Shown: positions 13,401 through 22,305 of the stretch, one piece after another
Layout of the letters: the number at the start of each line of letters is the position of its first letter
Numbering within the stretch: the first letter of the stretch is position 1
Origin: Undaria pinnatifida
Taxonomy: Eukaryota > Sar > Phaeophyceae > Laminariales > Alariaceae
NCBI GenBank assembly: GCA_012845835.1
Contig: JABAKD010000017.1
Coordinates: 186,001-250,000, forward strand
DNA: 64,000 bases
Reading direction: 5' to 3'
Program-made: the position numbers and the translations under genes
The notes under the pieces: model-generated
Seen by the model: only the letters and a program-made list of their open reading frames with translations
What the model was told of the DNA's origin: nothing
The model's database searches: none

Positions 13401-16004
13401 CCCCCCGGTTCTGGCCTTCAATTTTTATCGCGCATAGGGTTCAGCACTCCCACTGCTCGTCGATTTTTCATCGAGTGTTGCTAACTCACGCTCTCGCGCT
13501 TTCCGCGAGTCAATTTGTCCCAACGAATTTATACGCGTATGCAATCGGCGGGGCTAGAACTCTCGAAACTGACCTATACCAGGCTCGAAGATAGCCTGAT
13601 ACGCCACCGGGGCGACCGGCGATACCTGGCAGTCATTATAGTCATATTTCAGGTTTCACACGCATGCGTATATATTGTCAAGTATAGTCTAGTGCAATGG
13701 AAAATGTACCAGGCACCACTCCCATGATACATATATTAACCAAATAAAACACCCCCAGCTGTGAGATCGAAGGTTTTGTCGAAACTCATATATTTGCAGG
13801 CTGTGTGTGATACTCCGATCGCGCGTATTACGCGTCGTGTGTGCTCATTAAGGACATAGGTCGGCGACTCCCCTTGCAACTACAGTAGTATTATGTACTC
13901 GGTCTGCGTCTGCTACCCCCCCCCCGATGGTACCCCTGGCGCTCGACCGGCTGACGACCTTTGACCCACCACAACCCGGCGCACAGGGCATTGTCTCACA
14001 ACCTGCATGCGTCACGGCTACTACCCCTTGTGTGGCCTAGAGCGTGTGGAAAACAGAACACTATCTCTGATGTGCCCGATATCAACGGTATCTTGAAAAT
14101 GTAAAAGATTTGCGGTTATTTTGCACGAGGTAAAATTAAAATACACTCCATCTAGCTGTGAGATCGAATATTTTGTCGAAACTCATCTTTGCAAGCTGTT
14201 TGTGATACTCCGATCGCGCGTATTACGGGTTGTGTGTCCTCATTAAGGATATAGGTCGGCGACTCCCCTTGCAACTACAGTGTAGCTTTCCGGGTCAACA
14301 GGGTGATGTTACGCAGTCTGTGCGCGGAAACTATTAAACCCGTTTCTGAGGGGGACAAAAGCTGACAGCTGTGGAAGGAAATGCATCAGTTTATTAAGCG
14401 AATGCTGTAAGTCGAATAACCGGTGAGGGGAGGGCGGAGCTTTGAAGGACGTGGGGGCCCTGGGTTCGATCAAGAAGGGGCGGGACGGGCGGGGCAGCTC
14501 AACCTGTGCGTGGAAACTATATAATATCCTCTCCTGTAAGTCGTACAACCAGTGAGGAGAAGTCGGAGAGTTCGAGGGGGGGGGGAGGGGGGCAGAGAGG
14601 GTTTTTTAAACCAACATCTTTAGGTCGCATAGACGTCGGGGTTTGCCACACGCGTGATGCTAGGTCTAGGCGATGGTGCGGGTGGTGGGGAAGGAGGGGG
14701 CGTTGGAGGGGTGGGGGGGGGGGGGGGGGGAATGAATAAAAGCTACGTCATATATGGCTACAAAGACAACGTCGTGATATCAATTGCGTAGAAGTGTTTT
14801 ATTACTCTGGCCGATTTCTATTGTAGGTGGGGTGTTTGAACTATATATGCATGCGCAAGGCCATGCTGGAGAGCCCAAACCAGTGACACGACCTTATTTT
14901 GCAGCAACGAGGCTGTACTCCAAGTCGTAAGTGGCACCTTCTACGTGACCCCGTGATATGCAAAAGCCATTTTTGGGACCTGAAGTGTGTCCACACAGAC
15001 ACCCAGTAATAAGCGCGATCGGAGTATCACACACAGCTTGCAAAGATGAGTTTCGGCGAAAACTTCGATCTCACAGCTGGAGTGTATTTTTTTTAATAAC
15101 GTAAATAGAGAGGTTACACAATTTTTCCACTAGAGCAGGGACACCAAACCTGTTGCAGTGTACCCGTGGCTCTTTGAATCAAACAGGGACCCTTAACACA
15201 GCAGCAGCACTACTGTAATACAGCAGCTGTACTACACTGTACTTTCCCAGCTCCATCAACACGGCCACCACGAAGGTTGCATAAAACACGAGGTACGCGC
15301 TCTTCAAGTGTCAGGGGGGAAAAGGTCCCCTTCTTGTTTACAAGGAAGGGGAGGTGTCAGCCCATGAGGCCACTTGCCGAGCCGACGCACGATGGCCTGT
15401 TAGAACGGACAACCACAAGGAAGCGTGTACCTTGTTTTCTTCGTCCCACTTATTATCCTCGCTTTACTCTCGCGCTCCCTTCCAGTAGTAACTCAGATCC
15501 GGGGTCACATAGATAACGGGTTCTTCTCCCCCGTCCCCACTGCGGTATGTGCCTTCATTATTATCGTGCGAAAAATGCAGCACTTTCTTCCCTCGTCGAC
15601 TAGGGTCGAATTGTGCCAACCCACGCTGCTAGGCGTTCTCAGCAGTTGATCCTTCTCTTTTTTTTTACTTTTGCAAAATAAAACCAAAATCTTACCACGG
15701 TGGGAATCAAACTCAAAGACCCACGCTAGCTGGGGATATTCGAGGGTAACCACACTAGACCGTAGGGATATTAATAATATGATAACGATGTATTGTGTAC
15801 GCACTTCAAATCATTAGTTGTTTTGCAATCGAACTTGTTAGACATACAATCGTACATATAATTGGTCGAAGCCGTGATATGTTCAACAACCAGTCAAAAG
15901 TCGTCCAAATTTGATATCGTCACCTCGATGCAGAAGGGACAGGTGCTCGTGCCCACCAAGAGCACCTGGCTGGAATCGATTAGCTTTTGCACCTCGCGTT
16001 GCAT
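4252..16004 (-). CDS. Glutaredoxin (dithiol, CPFC type), three exons
   Basis: Glutaredoxins are small thioredoxin-fold enzymes that reduce protein and glutathione mixed disulfides using glutathione. Joining three minus-strand exons gives about 102 codons, the usual length of a single-domain glutaredoxin. Exon 1 (15924-16004) has a start Met and the active-site CPFC. Exon 2 (4995-5051) reads AKRILASYNITGTFVDIDK, the typical helix and strand after the active site. Exon 3 (4252-4422) has the glutathione-binding hallmark IGGCDEL near its end, then a stop at 4252-4254. All junctions are phase 0 with GT..AG ends. The frame is open upstream of the chosen Met, so an N-terminal targeting extension is possible. 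Oddities are a 10.9-kb first intron full of repeats, and SGAQIWIN where the family has TVPQVFIN, so the nearly invariant cis-proline appears to be lost. An active gene or an aging copy are both possible. Confidence 0.78.
4423..4994 (-). other. Glutaredoxin intron 2
   Basis: A 572-bp intron with GTGTGT donor and TATATAG acceptor as read on the minus strand. It contains no recognisable repeat. Short open frames inside it show no domain. Confidence 0.65.
4995..5051 (-). CDS. Glutaredoxin exon 2
   Basis: The 57-bp exon is bounded by a TTTGCAG acceptor and a GTGTGT donor and encodes 19 residues. They align with the region after CPYC in glutaredoxins (K-x-L-x-x-Y-x-I-x-G-x-x-V-x-x-I/L-D). It is phase 0 at both ends, matching exons 1 and 3. 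Confidence 0.8.
5591..5618 (+). repeat. Interstitial telomere-like (TTAGGG)n
   Basis: GTTAAGG followed by four uninterrupted TTAGGG units, with a further TTAGGG at about 5574. It is opposite in orientation to the CCCTAA run at 3984-4026, 1.6 kb away. Confidence 0.85.
6015..6675 (-). repeat. G-rich interspersed repeat, near full-length copy 1
   Basis: On the minus strand it runs from the conserved ACACTTCAGCTGTGAGATCG end, through TTACGGGTTGTGTGTCCTCA and a long G-run section, to GGATATCCAGGGCGTGGAAG and GCAGATTTCGATGA at the far end. Conserved blocks are shared with copies at 14141, 28787 and 46757. The Arg/Gly/Trp-rich frames in it recur in every copy only because the DNA recurs. Confidence 0.85.
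7815..7862. repeat. Minisatellite, GATACTACGATACTGC type
   Basis: Short array of GATACT(A/G)C words, about five copies, in AT-rich sequence. Confidence 0.75.
8201..8227. repeat. AT-rich perfect palindrome
   Basis: Thirteen-base arms (GGTAATAATATTA) are separated by a single base and give a 27-bp inverted repeat. It could extrude as a cruciform or be the junction of an AT-rich MITE. No coding context. Confidence 0.7.
9031..10192 (-). mobile_element. 1.16-kb element with GAGTGTTTGCGAAA ends, copy 1
   Basis: The right end, read inward, is GAGTGTTTGCGAAAATCG. The left end is a degraded version (GATTTTTTTTTGCGAAAAACG). Blocks inside match the copy at 37496-38650, for example GTAGGCCAATGAAAC-GAGAG near 10013 and TTTTGGGTGTTTGCG near 9100. 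The middle (9255-9670) is GC-rich trinucleotide sequence that gives spurious poly-Ala and poly-Ser frames. No transposase is visible, so it is probably non-autonomous. Confidence 0.65.
10551..10822 (+). repeat. G-rich interspersed repeat, partial copy 2
   Basis: Carries the first 270 bases of the family (GATCGAAGATATTGTC, TACTCCGATCGCGCGTAT, ATAGGTCGGCGGCTTCC, GGTCAACAGGGTGATATTA, TCTGACAGCTGTGCAAGGA). It is truncated before the G-run section and more diverged than the other copies. Confidence 0.8.
11122..11785 (-). repeat. SINE-like tRNA-related repeat, tandem (two full units plus a third partial)
   Basis: Three consecutive starts (11122, about 11411, 11702) of a roughly 290-bp unit. On the minus strand the first two units contain GGTCGTGGGTTCGATCCCC, which matches a tRNA T-arm and RNA polymerase III box B (GGTTCGATCCC). 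A truncated relative at 31230-31355 on the plus strand has TAGTCTAGTGGTTAA, which resembles box A. The box A to B spacing is longer than in a real tRNA, so this is a tRNA-derived repeat and not a tRNA gene. Confidence 0.65.
12178..12412. repeat. Minisatellite, unit ACACGCACACACTT (14 bp)
   Basis: About fifteen copies, perfect in the centre and degenerate at the edges. His/Thr-rich frames on the plus strand and Cys/Val frames on the minus strand are artefacts of the unit. Confidence 0.95.
12797..13295 (+). repeat. G-rich repeat fragment split by a SINE-like insertion (copy 3)
   Basis: The left part, 12797-12904, ends at GTGTGTCCTCAATAGG. The right part resumes at 13260 with TATAGGTCGGTGACTCCC. 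The missing few bases are replaced by the SINE-like copy at 12928-13235, so the SINE appears to have inserted into this older repeat. Confidence 0.65.
12928..13235 (-). repeat. tRNA-related SINE-like element, copy A
   Basis: On the minus strand it begins with a tRNA-like head: GCTCCGGTGGCGTATCAGG (box A like) and GTGGGTTCGAGTCC (box B). The ends GCTCCGG and CTGGAGT can pair as an acceptor stem. The cloverleaf fails in the D and anticodon arms. The body contains AAGCGCGTGAGCG and AAGGCAAGAACCGG blocks shared with copies at 13345, 15470, 51466 and 62478, and it ends in an A-rich tail (T-rich on plus near 12905). Confidence 0.65.
13345..13618 (-). repeat. tRNA-related SINE-like element, copy B
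   Basis: About 80 percent similar by eye to copy A and only 110 bp away in the same orientation. The head on the minus strand is CCGGTGGCGTATCAGGC with GAGTTCTAGCC in place of a good box B. A long T-run on plus at 13319-13344 is the A-tail of the element. Confidence 0.65.
13749..13890 (+). repeat. G-rich interspersed repeat, partial copy 4
   Basis: Contains only the first 140 bases of the family (CCAGCTGTGAGATCGAAG to CTTGCAACTACAGTA). It is followed by non-repetitive sequence. Confidence 0.8.
14141..14840 (+). repeat. G-rich interspersed repeat, full-length copy 5
   Basis: It runs from TACACTCCATCTAGCTGTG to GGTGGGGTGTTTGAAC. All family blocks are in order, and G runs at 14576-14595 and 14706-14730 have strong G-quadruplex potential. 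It ends in the same GTTTGAAC motif seen beside the other full copies. Confidence 0.85.
15000..15092 (-). repeat. G-rich interspersed repeat, fragment copy 6
   Basis: Short minus-orientation fragment (GATCGGAGTATCACACACAGC to GATCTCACAGCTGGAGTGTA on plus), only 160 bp from copy 5 and in opposite orientation. Confidence 0.8.
15470..15765 (-). repeat. SINE-like element, diverged copy C
   Basis: The tRNA-like head on the minus strand is TAGTGTGGTTACCC and GAGTTTGATTCCCACC. Body blocks such as GCCTTCATTATTATCG align with copies A and B but with many changes. It lies just downstream (minus sense) of glutaredoxin exon 1. Confidence 0.5.
15924..16004 (-). CDS. Glutaredoxin exon 1 (CPFC active site)
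   Basis: The exon has 27 codons and reads from Met (16004-16002) to Glu. It ends with TSTCPFCIE before a GTGACG donor at 15923-15922. The hydrophobic QVLLVGTS before CPFC is the first beta strand of the fold. The reading frame stays open for at least 25 codons upstream with Arg, Pro and Ser, compatible with a transit peptide, so the true start may lie further upstream. Confidence 0.8.
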
Positions 16005-17854
16005 TCTGCCTGTTTGCCGTCCCTTGATATGCGAGAAGCGAGGCGGGCACGGCCGAGGTACAGGGTTACGCAGAGAAGCGTGGGCAAGGGGGGAAGTGGA
16101 TCAAGTCGAGAAGGAGGGAGGATCAAATATGTTACGGCAGCACGCAAGACCCATGATATGTTACTGCAGCAGCCGCAACAGCAGCAACAACCACATATCT
16201 GTATATATATATATATGAAACATAGCGTAGGTGGGGAAAGGAGCACGCCCAAAAAATTACAGAGTATCATTGAGCGAAGTAAGTGGTACGCGTGGTTTGT
16301 GGGGTGCCAGACAGATCATTTAGAATACCCCGGTTTCCTACCCGCCTGCTAATACACTGTTGGCATGATATGCGTTATCGACGATACATGCCCCCGCTAT
16401 GGTTTAGGATACCGAGCCTGTTATACCACTGTTATACCACTGTTTGGGTCTGCAGTAGGTACACAAAACAATGTATTGGGTACTTCGCACCGAGTGCACT
16501 GCCAGTATGCCGGGGAGGTGCGAATCTAAACCTACCTTTATAGTCTATATTCGCTGTACTCACGGTTTTAAACCCCGAAAATACTACCAGGTACATGCGA
16601 GTACGAGTGTAGTCTATGCCGGTACTAACTGTGACACAAACCTCGGAAAACCCGTGCATTACCCAGTACTAAAGTAGCAGCGTTGGCTGCTGTCTACCGT
16701 AGAAATGATAACTATCAAAAAAAGCCAGCCGTGTCTTTCTCGCAGTGTGAAACTTCGGAGTAGAACCAAAATGTTCGCACCACTAGACTAGTGCTCATAC
16801 GTAATGTACAGAAAGCGTAATTTAGGAGCCAGTATGTTTGCTACCCCAGACGCTGGTTGTGTAGACTGGTAGTATCATTAGACAGTCATCATCTCTAATC
16901 TGCTTTGTTGCTGGTGGTTTGTTTCTCCTAGTTCTCGTTTTTGTCTGGCCGTTTTGATAAACTCACTGTTGGGTCTTCATGCGTACCGCTTCCGCTCCCC
17001 ACTCCTCGTTCCGTGATCTCGTCCCGTTCCAGTTACTTCAATGTTTTCGTACTTTTAGATGAGTTTTCGTTTTCGGTTTTTTCTTTCATTTCTTTCTTCC
17101 TTGGTGTGTTGGCAATTATTCATTACTGAAGTATTAGGTATTGCTTATATTGGGGGCCCAGCCGTCATACCGTTCGGCGTTGAATGAATAGCCAAACCAA
17201 CTGCATTTTCAATGTGCATGTCTGATTTGTAGGTTATAACTGGGGAGAGAGCGCGCCTCTCCAGGAAGAGGCATCGGCACGGACACAGCAGTCAAAGTGC
17301 CGGGAGTATGTAATTAGTGCATACACTGGCTGAAATATCAGTTTAATGTGAATTGCACACTTATTTTTATGATCTGCCTTGTTTTGATGTGTTCTCGTAC
17401 CCGGTACGCTAGCACTTCACTTGATTTGCTTTGATGAATTGCGACTGCTTGGTTTACTCCGTTTCACACAAGTCTGTGACCACAGAATTTGTATCTCTCT
17501 ATTAATAGGATGGGGGTTACATGAGGGTTACACCATCTCGCAGTACACATACGGCCCCACTGAACACACAGTAGTAGTCTCGCAACTACAAGTACATGAC
17601 ATAGATATAGTATCAAAAAAATTCACGAGTTGAGGTCTACATGCTATACCCCTGTATACTATACCCGGGTAATCCGTTAGGTTTGGAGGCGACAGCTTTA
17701 GAATACGAGCATAAACCCCGTAACCATTTTTCTTACTTCTGTATAGACCCGTGCTAGTCCTGGTTTCCACCCTGCCACTACGGTACAACGGGGAAGTTCC
17801 TGTTGTTTTCGTGCTTTTTTATACCACGATACCCCCCGCCTCCCCCGCCGCCCC
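16005..17854. other. Intergenic region upstream of the glutaredoxin gene
   Basis: It should contain the glutaredoxin promoter and 5' leader on the minus strand. I see no TATA-like or other motif that stands out. Open frames on both strands (for example 15862-16352) overlap the exon and carry no domain. There is a short (TA)n at 16202-16215. Confidence 0.4.
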
Positions 17855-18195
17855 TTTTTGTCAAAATCAGACCCCCAGGTCCTTAAAAACTCCGCCCTCC
17901 CCTCACCGGTTACTCGACTTACAGGATTCGCTTTATAATAGGCTGATGCATTTCCTTCCACAGCTAGCTGTCAGATTTCGTCCCCCTCAGAAACGGGTTT
18001 TATAGTTTCCGCGCACAGGCTGACTAACATCACCCTGTTGACCCTGATAGCTACACTGTAGTTGCAAGGGGAGTCGCCGACCTATATCCTTAATGAGGAC
18101 ACACAACCCGTAATACGCGCGATCGGAGTATCACACACAGCTTGCAAAGATGAGTTACGACAAAATATTCGATCTCACAGCTGGGGTGTATTTTA
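17855..18195 (-). repeat. G-rich interspersed repeat, partial copy 7
   Basis: Minus-orientation copy of the first half of the family, from CAGCTGGGGTGTATTTTAAT at 18195 back to the start of the G-run section (TTTTGTCAAAATCAGACCCC on plus). Confidence 0.85.
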
Positions 18196-18518
18196 ATTTT
18201 ATAATATTACACTCGTGGCCACAATAATGCAATGCAGTTCGCGGTCACAGGGCAGGCTTCTCCATCCAGTGGATCAGGTGGAACCCACTTCTGCAGCTAA
18301 CGGGAATATGCATTGACCAACACAACAATAGTCAAGCCTCACAATGCCATACACTCGTCAATATCATTGGATATACACTGACGTCCACATACTTGTGGTT
18401 AGGGTTTGTAGGGTTTGGCTGGTCGGGTAGCCACTATTGCGTTGCAATGCTTCCCTCAATACCCTACCGATACGAATATACGAAGTACACCACAGCAGTC
18501 TTACTCTTGTGCACGCAC

Positions 18519-18990
18519 CTTGACTGGTCCAGGAACTTCGACCCCTTCAAACGCACGGAGGTGTGCACTGGTGTTGTCTGCGTTGTGACAAGGCGTGAAG
18601 GCGGTCGTCGCTTCACTTTCGTACTGCTGCTGGATTTAGTCGCTTAGTGGGGGTTTAGTAGCCGGCAAATCGGGTACAAGGTATATACCGATAATTCGGG
18701 TGAAAACAGCTGCTACAACGAGTACTACTGCTGTTGCAATCGTCCCGTAGCAGGTTGTTCGACAGATCATATCATATGTACAACCAACCCATATCTCACC
18801 CCATCATCCTTCTCCATCGGAAGTGTCGGACCCTCCGTTAGCTGGGGTCGCTGATTGACGGATTCACAGCCGGCGAAAGCTCTCTCCAACTCCGCCGCCG
18901 TCGGGCATGAGGGGGATCCTTCAGCAGGTCCTCTGGTGGTGTGTAGTAACTGCTGTCGTGGGTTTAGGGCTATCAATATTAGTAGTTGAA
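18519..18990 (-). CDS. Hypothetical: two possible coding exons
   Basis: Two minus-strand frames look exon-like and join in phase. The first (about 18990 to 18801) contains TAAELERAFAGCESVNQRPQ and ends MEKDDG before a GTGAGA donor at 18799-18798. The second (18519-18626) follows CCAGCAG with QYESEATTAFTPCHNADN and ends EVPGPVK before GTGCGT. Both borders of the second exon and the donor of the first fit GT..AG. I recognise no family. It could be a real small gene on the minus strand or a chance open frame. Transcript data would settle it. Confidence 0.3.
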
Positions 18991-19059
18991 TGACTTGACC
19001 CCCTCGGACCCTCCGACTATCTTCGAAGCGGAATATATATTTTTGCATAGAATGTTAAT

Positions 19060-19984
19060 AGTCTATATCTCTACATGATATGATACTGCGTGTGAAATCT
19101 CCGAAAAAACTGCTGGTGTGTGCATACATAGTCTATATGATCAGAGTGTTACCCAATAAATGTACGTATAGTATACGTATGTTATACCGAGAATAGGTAC
19201 GATTTTCAATTTCCGTTCCAAACTATTTCGAGTATTATTAGGATGTATAATACTTGAAACTATACCTACATATACTCATTGTACTGTATGTATGATACCA
19301 GGTACGAAGTTACAAAAATTCCAGTTCTGTTGCATAATTTATTGCGGCAGCAAACTACACATATTGCGGTCCGGTGCTAACCTTCGTACGCATTTTACAT
19401 AGAGAAATGGAAACATGCAAAGTTCAACCGTTCTTGTCTGTTAACAATGAACAACGAATTAACATGGTACCATAGTGGGGGGAGGGGGGGAAACAGGAGG
19501 AGTAGAAGGAAAGCCGTCCAAGGGAGTGGGGGCAGGGGGGGCAACAGGAGGAATAGAAGGGAGACCGCGGTGGACGAAGGCAGGAAGGAGATGGCAGACA
19601 GGGTAGCAAGGTACCAGGCCGACTAGTAGGTACATAGCACTTTTCGTCTTTCTCTGGGGTATTTTTTTCCCCTTTGTTCCCTCCTTGCGTGTCCAGGTTT
19701 TTGGCTCGTGTTCGGATTAGGTTATTTTGGTTTTACTTTACTTTATTTTATTTTATTTTTATTATGTTTCTTTTCCGAGCTTTGGCTCTCCTTTCCGGTT
19801 GGGTTGTTTCTTCGATTTCCCCTTCATTTTGTTTGTTTCATTTTTGTTTTATTTTATCTTTGTTTTTATATGTTTTCTTATTATTATTTTGTTTTTGTTT
19901 TTGTTTTTGTTTATTTCGTTTTCTCTCTTCCAATGTATTTCTGTTGCTGACGAATGTATGTTGTGCCTGTCGTACCCAGTACTA
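19060..19984. other. Unassigned, with T-rich tracts
   Basis: From 19736 to 19925 there are TTTTA and TTTTTG runs, which generate Phe-rich plus-strand frames with no domain. 19470-19600 is a purine-rich minisatellite (AACAGGAGGA(A/G)TAGAAGG twice). Confidence 0.5.
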
Positions 19985-20112
19985 GGGCATGACATTGCGT
20001 TGTCGAATGCATTACGATGCATTATCTCTGTGTCGTAGCTTGTGACCACAGAGCTGATCTTTCTAGGGTGAAGAATCAGTACGGACACTGGGTGTGCTGG
20101 ATGTCGACGAGT
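19985..20112 (-). repeat. Inverted partner of the repeat at 23103-23260
   Basis: On the minus strand it reads ATTCTTCACCCTAGAAAG, CTCTGTGGTCACAAGC and GCATCGTAATGCATTC, matching the plus strand at 23103-23260. The matching frames give HPVSVLILHPRKISS here and HPVLVPILHPRRVSSS there. This suggests either a dispersed element with a coding piece or simply shared DNA. Confidence 0.6.
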
Positions 20113-20179
20113 AGAAGAACGGTTTAATGTGAAGAACACACACACATAGTCTAATCGTCCATTGATGGGCAATAAACAA

Positions 20180-20193
20180 CAATAATAATAACC

Positions 20194-20260
<67 letters not shown>

Positions 20261-20305
20261 CGACAACGACAACAACAACAACAACAACTACAACTACAAC
20301 AACAG
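20180..20305. repeat. (AAC)n trinucleotide microsatellite
   Basis: About 40 nearly pure AAC units. Poly-Val and poly-Leu frames on the minus strand are artefacts. Confidence 0.97.
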
Positions 20306-20548
20306 AGTAGTTAACTGCGTAATACGAAAACAACTGTTGTGGACTAGTATGTACGTCACTGGTTATGTGGTAATGCGACAACAAATCAAACAGGAGACTG
20401 GGCTCAACCACAGCTTCTTTAACATGTCTGAACTATCAACAATCCATTAGTCTACAGACTAGGATAGACTATATATACTCTTATAAACTAATTTTTATAA
20501 TAATATAGACTAGCGGTACGGCGTGTTTTTTTTTTTCTGACATGTGCG

Positions 20549-20807
20549 ACGATAGAGGTAGGTAAGTAAGTGGCAATTTTGGTTTGAAACGAATGGTTTC
20601 TTAATGACGGGGTTAGTTAACCTCTTAATTAAGACAATCGTCGGAAACAGGCCAACATTTTCGCATGATTCTCGTCGTGTCCAGAGGCCATAGCCATAGG
20701 CCATAGGATTTGTCGGCCGGTAGCAGTTTGGTTCCTCATTTTGATCAGTTCCCGGGAGAGATCTAAAATTGACGAACCCCAGGAAAAAAGTGGTGTACAT
20801 CTATCGT
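20549..20807 (-). mobile_element. MITE, ACGATAGAGGTA family, copy 1
   Basis: It is bounded by ACGATAGAGGTA on the left and TACATCTATCGT on the right, which are inverted. The inside matches, in reverse orientation, the copies at 32467-32709 and 48339-48590 (CCACTTTTTTCCTGGGG, AACTGATC, AACTGCTACCGG, GACGATTG). The inverted repeat may extend outward to a GACGCGTGCT-like sequence. No coding capacity. Confidence 0.75.
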
Positions 20808-20859
20808 AGCACGCGTCTTCTACCTTATTATATCGTCTCACTGGCTGTACGACATAACG

Positions 20860-21078
20860 GATATGCATGATAAACTGATGCATTCCTTCCACAACCGTCA
20901 GATTTGTCCACATCAAGGTTTTATAGTTTTCGCGCGCACATACTGAGTTGCCCCGCCCGTCCCCCCTGAGTTGCACCGCACGTCCCCCCGGCCCCCCACG
21001 CCGCCCCCGCCCCCTCCTCTTGTTCAAATCCAGGCCCCCACGCCCTTAAAATCTCCCCCCTCCCCCCACCGGTTTGTA
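20860..21078 (-). repeat. G-rich interspersed repeat, partial copy 8
   Basis: Diverged minus-orientation copy of the middle of the family (AAACTGATGCATTCCTTCC to CCCCCCACCGGTTTG on plus) with C-rich runs on the plus strand. Confidence 0.75.
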
Positions 21079-21156
21079 TTAATTAAATTACGCAAGCGAA
21101 GCCCGCGCAAAATTTATGAAATCCCCTTGATATTAATCCCGAACGGATTTTTGTTA

Positions 21157-22257
21157 GGGCCTCACCCAATAAGCTAGCATATCTTTTAGCTTATATTGGC
21201 TTTTTGCGCTTATGGAAAAGCTTATGCCCGACCGAGCATAGCCACCATGCCAAATAGCTTATGTGGGAGCATAACAAGGGAAATCGAGCATAAAAGGTGG
21301 TTATGCCCGCCTCCATTTCAGGTGTATATGTTCGAATGGTTGTCTGGCAGCACGGTGGAGACGCCAAATGGGTGGCCGCACGGTAATAATGCATTTCACG
21401 AGGCTTAATTACACCCATTCGTTGTCGGCTCTGTTTATCGCGATATTGGACGGTTTTACATAAGAACACTTAAACACGCACACACACGCGCGCGCGCCCA
21501 CGCGCCCACGCGAGCACGAAAAAAGCGGAGAGCGCAAGGGACGCTGCCGATCTTCCGATCTTCCGATCTTGCAGTGATGGCAACCGCTCTTCTCAAGTAC
21601 AACAGGGGGCGGGGAAAGTTGCATTGCGTCGTACGGGGTGCGGGAGTACTGGGTAGTCGGCTGTGTTTGGCTAGCTCGCTAGCTCTGTTTTTGCTGTCGA
21701 GTTTCGAGTAGAGAGTTCAAGCAAGTTTTCCATTTGACATGGTGGGCAGTTCATGGTGGGCGGTGGTATGGAAAAGGCAGCAAGGCACTGCTGTGCACAC
21801 TGTGCTATATATATATGGACACAACACAATAACACACGACAACATCAATCAGTAGTAGTATGATATACGTAATCATACCAGTATACACTTTCGAAGTATA
21901 CAGGAGCATAGACTATATATAGACTAGACGAATCGCATAGTCTATAATTTACTTTTTCAGCACTGACACACCTGCACCTGCCATGTGGCTAGTAGAAAAA
22001 AAAAAAACTAGCCTAAGAACCCACGTTTCACGAGCATATGGACGACAAGCAGGGATGCCCAACGAGTGTTCGACGAGCAAACACGCTTTTACCGAACAAA
22101 AATCGAGCTAGAGATGCAACAAAGAGCGAGCATAAGTCGAGCTTATCTGTGCAAAACTGGCATAAATCGCGAGCTTATTTCCAGTTTTAAAGCCTATGCC
22201 CGCAAAAAAAAAAAAAAACTTATATTCAGAAAAAAAAAAGCTTATTGGGTAAGGCCC
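21157..22257. mobile_element. 1.1-kb TA-flanked element with GGGCCTTACCCAATAAGCT ends
   Basis: The left end is GGGCCTCACCCAATAAGCT. The right end, inverted, is GGGCCTTACCCAATAAGCT. Both are flanked by TA (21155-21156 and 22258-22259), as expected for Tc1/mariner-like insertion. Further inward, both ends are rich in AGCATAA/GCTTAT words. No transposase is recognised. Its length and lack of frames suggest a non-autonomous element. Confidence 0.75.
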
Positions 22258-22305
22258 TAATTTTTGTGTGCTGGCGCCTTTTTCGACGGCGGCTTGCCTA
22301 TGGTG

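Larger units (their letters stand above)
5052..15923 (-). other. Glutaredoxin intron 1, about 10.9 kb, repeat-filled
   Basis: Everything between exons 1 and 2 lies here: telomere-like repeat (5591-5618), G-rich repeat copies (6015-6675, 10551-10822, 12797-13295, 13749-13890, 14141-14840, 15000-15092), a 1.16-kb terminal-inverted-repeat element (9031-10192), two SINE-like families and minisatellites. Stretches without a listed element (5052-5570, 5620-6000, 6700-7800, 7870-9030 and 10200-10540) show no domain-bearing frame. They do contain scattered TAGTCTA/TAGACTA words. Confidence 0.65.

Noticed and set aside
19674-20038. Phe-rich plus-strand frames resembling membrane proteins
   Set aside because: They are T-rich low-complexity DNA (TTTTA and TTTTTG runs) with no consistent start or conservation.
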